This document shows positions 62,998 through 64,000 of a stretch of 64,000 bases of DNA, in pieces. The stretch is from NCBI GenBank assembly GCA_012270795.1, contig JAAXHO010000196.1:1-64000 (forward strand). Reading direction: 5' to 3'. This DNA comes from Candidatus Poribacteria bacterium. GTDB lineage: Bacteria; Poribacteria; WGA-4E; WGA-3G. Numbering within the stretch: position 1 is the stretch's first letter; every line of letters begins with the position of its first letter. A program made the translations under genes and the position numbers. Under the pieces are notes generated by a model. The model had not been told where the DNA came from, did not search any database, and saw only the letters and a list, made by a program, of their open reading frames with translations.

Positions 62998-63390
62998 TTA
63001 CTCTTTCTTATCTACAAGTCTGTAAAGCTGAATCGTGTCAACACGTCCCCTTCCAACTATAGAATATTTAGATATTCTGATAGCATCTGTCTCAGCAACA
63101 AATGGAATCTCAAACGGAAACTCAATAACTCTTTTTATATGTTTCACCCGTTTCCAATTATTCGTTCTATCATGGACAAAAATCTCGTAATTTTGAACTT
63201 TGCCAGAACCGAGGAGTACAATCTTATGGATTCTTGTTCTTTCTGGGATAGAATAAACATCACCATGCCATACAACCTTTTTTGATATTTTTTGATCAAT
63301 TAGCACATACTCTTGGTTTGTGAAGAGCGCAGCACAACTGCTAAGCGATAAACAGATCAACACAAGAAAAAGGTAATTCCATTTAATCAT
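62998..63390 (-). CDS. Small lipoprotein, paralogue 2
   Basis: From ATG at 63390 (AGGA 8 bases upstream) the protein is 130 residues. A lipoprotein signal (YLFLVLICLSLSSCAAL) gives lipobox S-L-S-S-C, and the mature part follows the same beta-strand pattern as paralogue 1 (YSIPERTRIHKIVLLGSGKV, DAIRISKYSIVGRGRVDTIQ). An in-frame upstream ATG at 63423 is less likely because it disrupts the signal peptide. The function is unknown. Confidence 0.72.
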   Translation of the reverse strand: MIKWNYLFLVLICLSLSSCAALFTNQEYVLIDQKISKKVVWHGDVYSIPERTRIHKIVLLGSGKVQNYEIFVHDRTNNWKRVKHIKRVIEFPFEIPFVAETDAIRISKYSIVGRGRVDTIQLYRLVDKKE

Positions 63391-63449
63391 ACTTCTTTCC
63401 TGGCAAAAAAGTCTTTTGAACATAGAATTCTCCTTACGAATTTTGATAT

Positions 63450-63482
63450 TATACCATTTCTAATTTGATAATGTCTCATTAG
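63450..63482. mobile_element. Solo end of a family 3 MITE, copy D
   Basis: ATACCATTTCTAATTTGATA followed by ATGTCTCATTAG matches the left terminus of the family 3 elements. No right terminus is found within the next few hundred bases, so only one end remains. The rest of 63483-63712 shows no gene or clear structure. Confidence 0.5.
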
Positions 63483-63712
63483 TTTATGTTTGTAACGTAT
63501 GGTAAGGTTAAGATCTATCTTTGCTTACGATGCTACTTTCGTCAATAACACACCACTGACGAGATTTAAAAACTTGCCTGCAAAAGTGCTCGCGTAAGTC
63601 TCGAAATGTTCAAGTATTGATGTCCATTGCATCATCAACAATACCAGGACGCAGCAAGCGACTGTGAAGTATAGATACACAACCATCAGTAAATAAAAAA
63701 ATTAGGGTATTT

Positions 63713-63802
63713 GGACGTTGTATTTTTAGACGCATACCCATTGCCAGATGGGTGGAGACGGGAGGTAGAGGGATCTACCCTGGCAATCCGTCTCCAACGT
63801 CC
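63713..63802. repeat. Palindromic element with three nested stems
   Basis: GGACGTTG (63713-63720) pairs with CAACGTCC (63795-63802), and ATTGCCAG (63740-63747) pairs exactly with CTGGCAAT (63780-63787). An alternative exact stem is GGAGACGG/CCGTCTCC. No T-run follows. It is probably a REP- or MITE-like element. Confidence 0.55.
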
Positions 63803-63886
63803 ATTCGTAATATTCCAAGATTTCCCGAAAAAAATCAAGTATATTATGAAGCTGCTTAAAATATCATACATAGCAACTGCAATGTA

Positions 63887-63982
63887 TGATATAATTAAAC
63901 CCGCACTGGCAATCTCAGCTTGGCAGTGCCGCGGTTCGGGAGACTAGCCCTCTCGCCGAACCACCTATAAAGGATTTTACGG
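63887..63982 (+). promoter_or_regulatory. Extended -10 promoter and two-hairpin leader
   Basis: TGATATAAT at 63887-63895 is a consensus extended -10 box, without a good -35. The expected leader of about 80 bases contains two hairpins, CCGCACTG/CAGTGCCG (about 63900-63935) and GGTTCGG/CCGAACC (about 63934-63962). AAAGGA then lies 8 bases before ATG at 63983. The leader could be a regulatory element such as a ribosomal-protein or attenuation leader, but I cannot name its class. Confidence 0.5.
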
Positions 63983-64000
63983 ATGCCGAAAGAGATTATA
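63983..64000 (+). CDS. Start of a gene cut by the window end
   Basis: ATG at 63983 is preceded by AAAGGA at a spacing of 8 and by a good promoter and leader. Six codons (MPKEII) are visible before the sequence ends. That is too little to identify the product. Confidence 0.45.

Noticed and set aside
63711-63947. Plus-strand 78-codon ORF near the window end
   Set aside because: It runs through a palindromic element and the promoter of the next gene, with no ribosome site.

Overview
This 64-kb window looks like a chromosomal piece of a Gram-negative-type bacterium, most likely from Candidatus Poribacteria or a related sponge-associated or marine lineage. That placement is inference from gene content. 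It holds several WD40-repeat secreted proteins, three phytanoyl-CoA-type dioxygenases, two sulfatases plus a third alkaline-phosphatase-fold hydrolase, two DUF1501 proteins, dockerin-type calcium repeats and a giant SprA-like surface protein. No rRNA operon is present to settle the taxonomy. Housekeeping genes seen are glnE, glnD, trpB, trmB, uvrC, thrS, a cysteine desulfurase and two tRNAs.

Layout. 0-10.3 kb (minus strand): glnE, a PhyH dioxygenase, a pentapeptide-repeat/K+-channel fusion, and two near-identical DUF1501 genes flanking a leucine-rich-repeat protein. 10.5-18 kb (plus): a FemAB-like transferase, a 14-repeat WD40 protein, a broken WD40 paralogue, a sulfatase-phosphodiesterase pair, and a small WD40 lipoprotein between palindromic elements. 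18.4-24.8 kb: one 2138-codon SprA-like gene. 24.9-25.1 kb: tRNA-Val(CAC) and a CAU tRNA. 25.1-40 kb (minus): an accessory/defence stretch with a HEAT-repeat protein, a DUF3990 ADP-ribosyltransferase-like gene with a small partner, trpB and a 2-hydroxyacid dehydrogenase, a type III-like restriction system whose methylase is split at an (AG)5 tract, a Uma2 nuclease, a Fic protein, an oxidoreductase and a RelE-type toxin-antitoxin pair. 40.1-43.2 kb (minus): a promoter-to-terminator unit of two PhyH dioxygenases and a sulfatase with Thr in the nucleophile position. 43.4-50.7 kb (plus): a co-directional run WD40, glnD, epimerase, trmB, Uma2, uvrC. 50.9-55.9 kb: a doubled YibE/F membrane protein, a possible structured RNA and two broken dockerin genes. 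56-64 kb (mostly minus): cysteine desulfurase, a COG3014/LpoB lipoprotein pair, thrS, small lipoproteins, and the promoter and leader of a gene that runs off the window.

Themes. (1) Degradation of sulfated or phosphorylated matrix compounds and 2-oxoglutarate dioxygenase chemistry. (2) Secreted repeat proteins (WD40, LRR, dockerin, pentapeptide) that look recently duplicated and eroding. (3) Several families of small non-coding palindromic elements, some nested inside others. (4) Many frameshifts, mostly one-base changes in homopolymers. Read-level checks are needed to tell decay, slippage or phase variation from sequencing error. The most attractive candidate for new biology is the possibly phase-variable type III methylase; next are the DUF3990 gene pair and the SprA-like protein.
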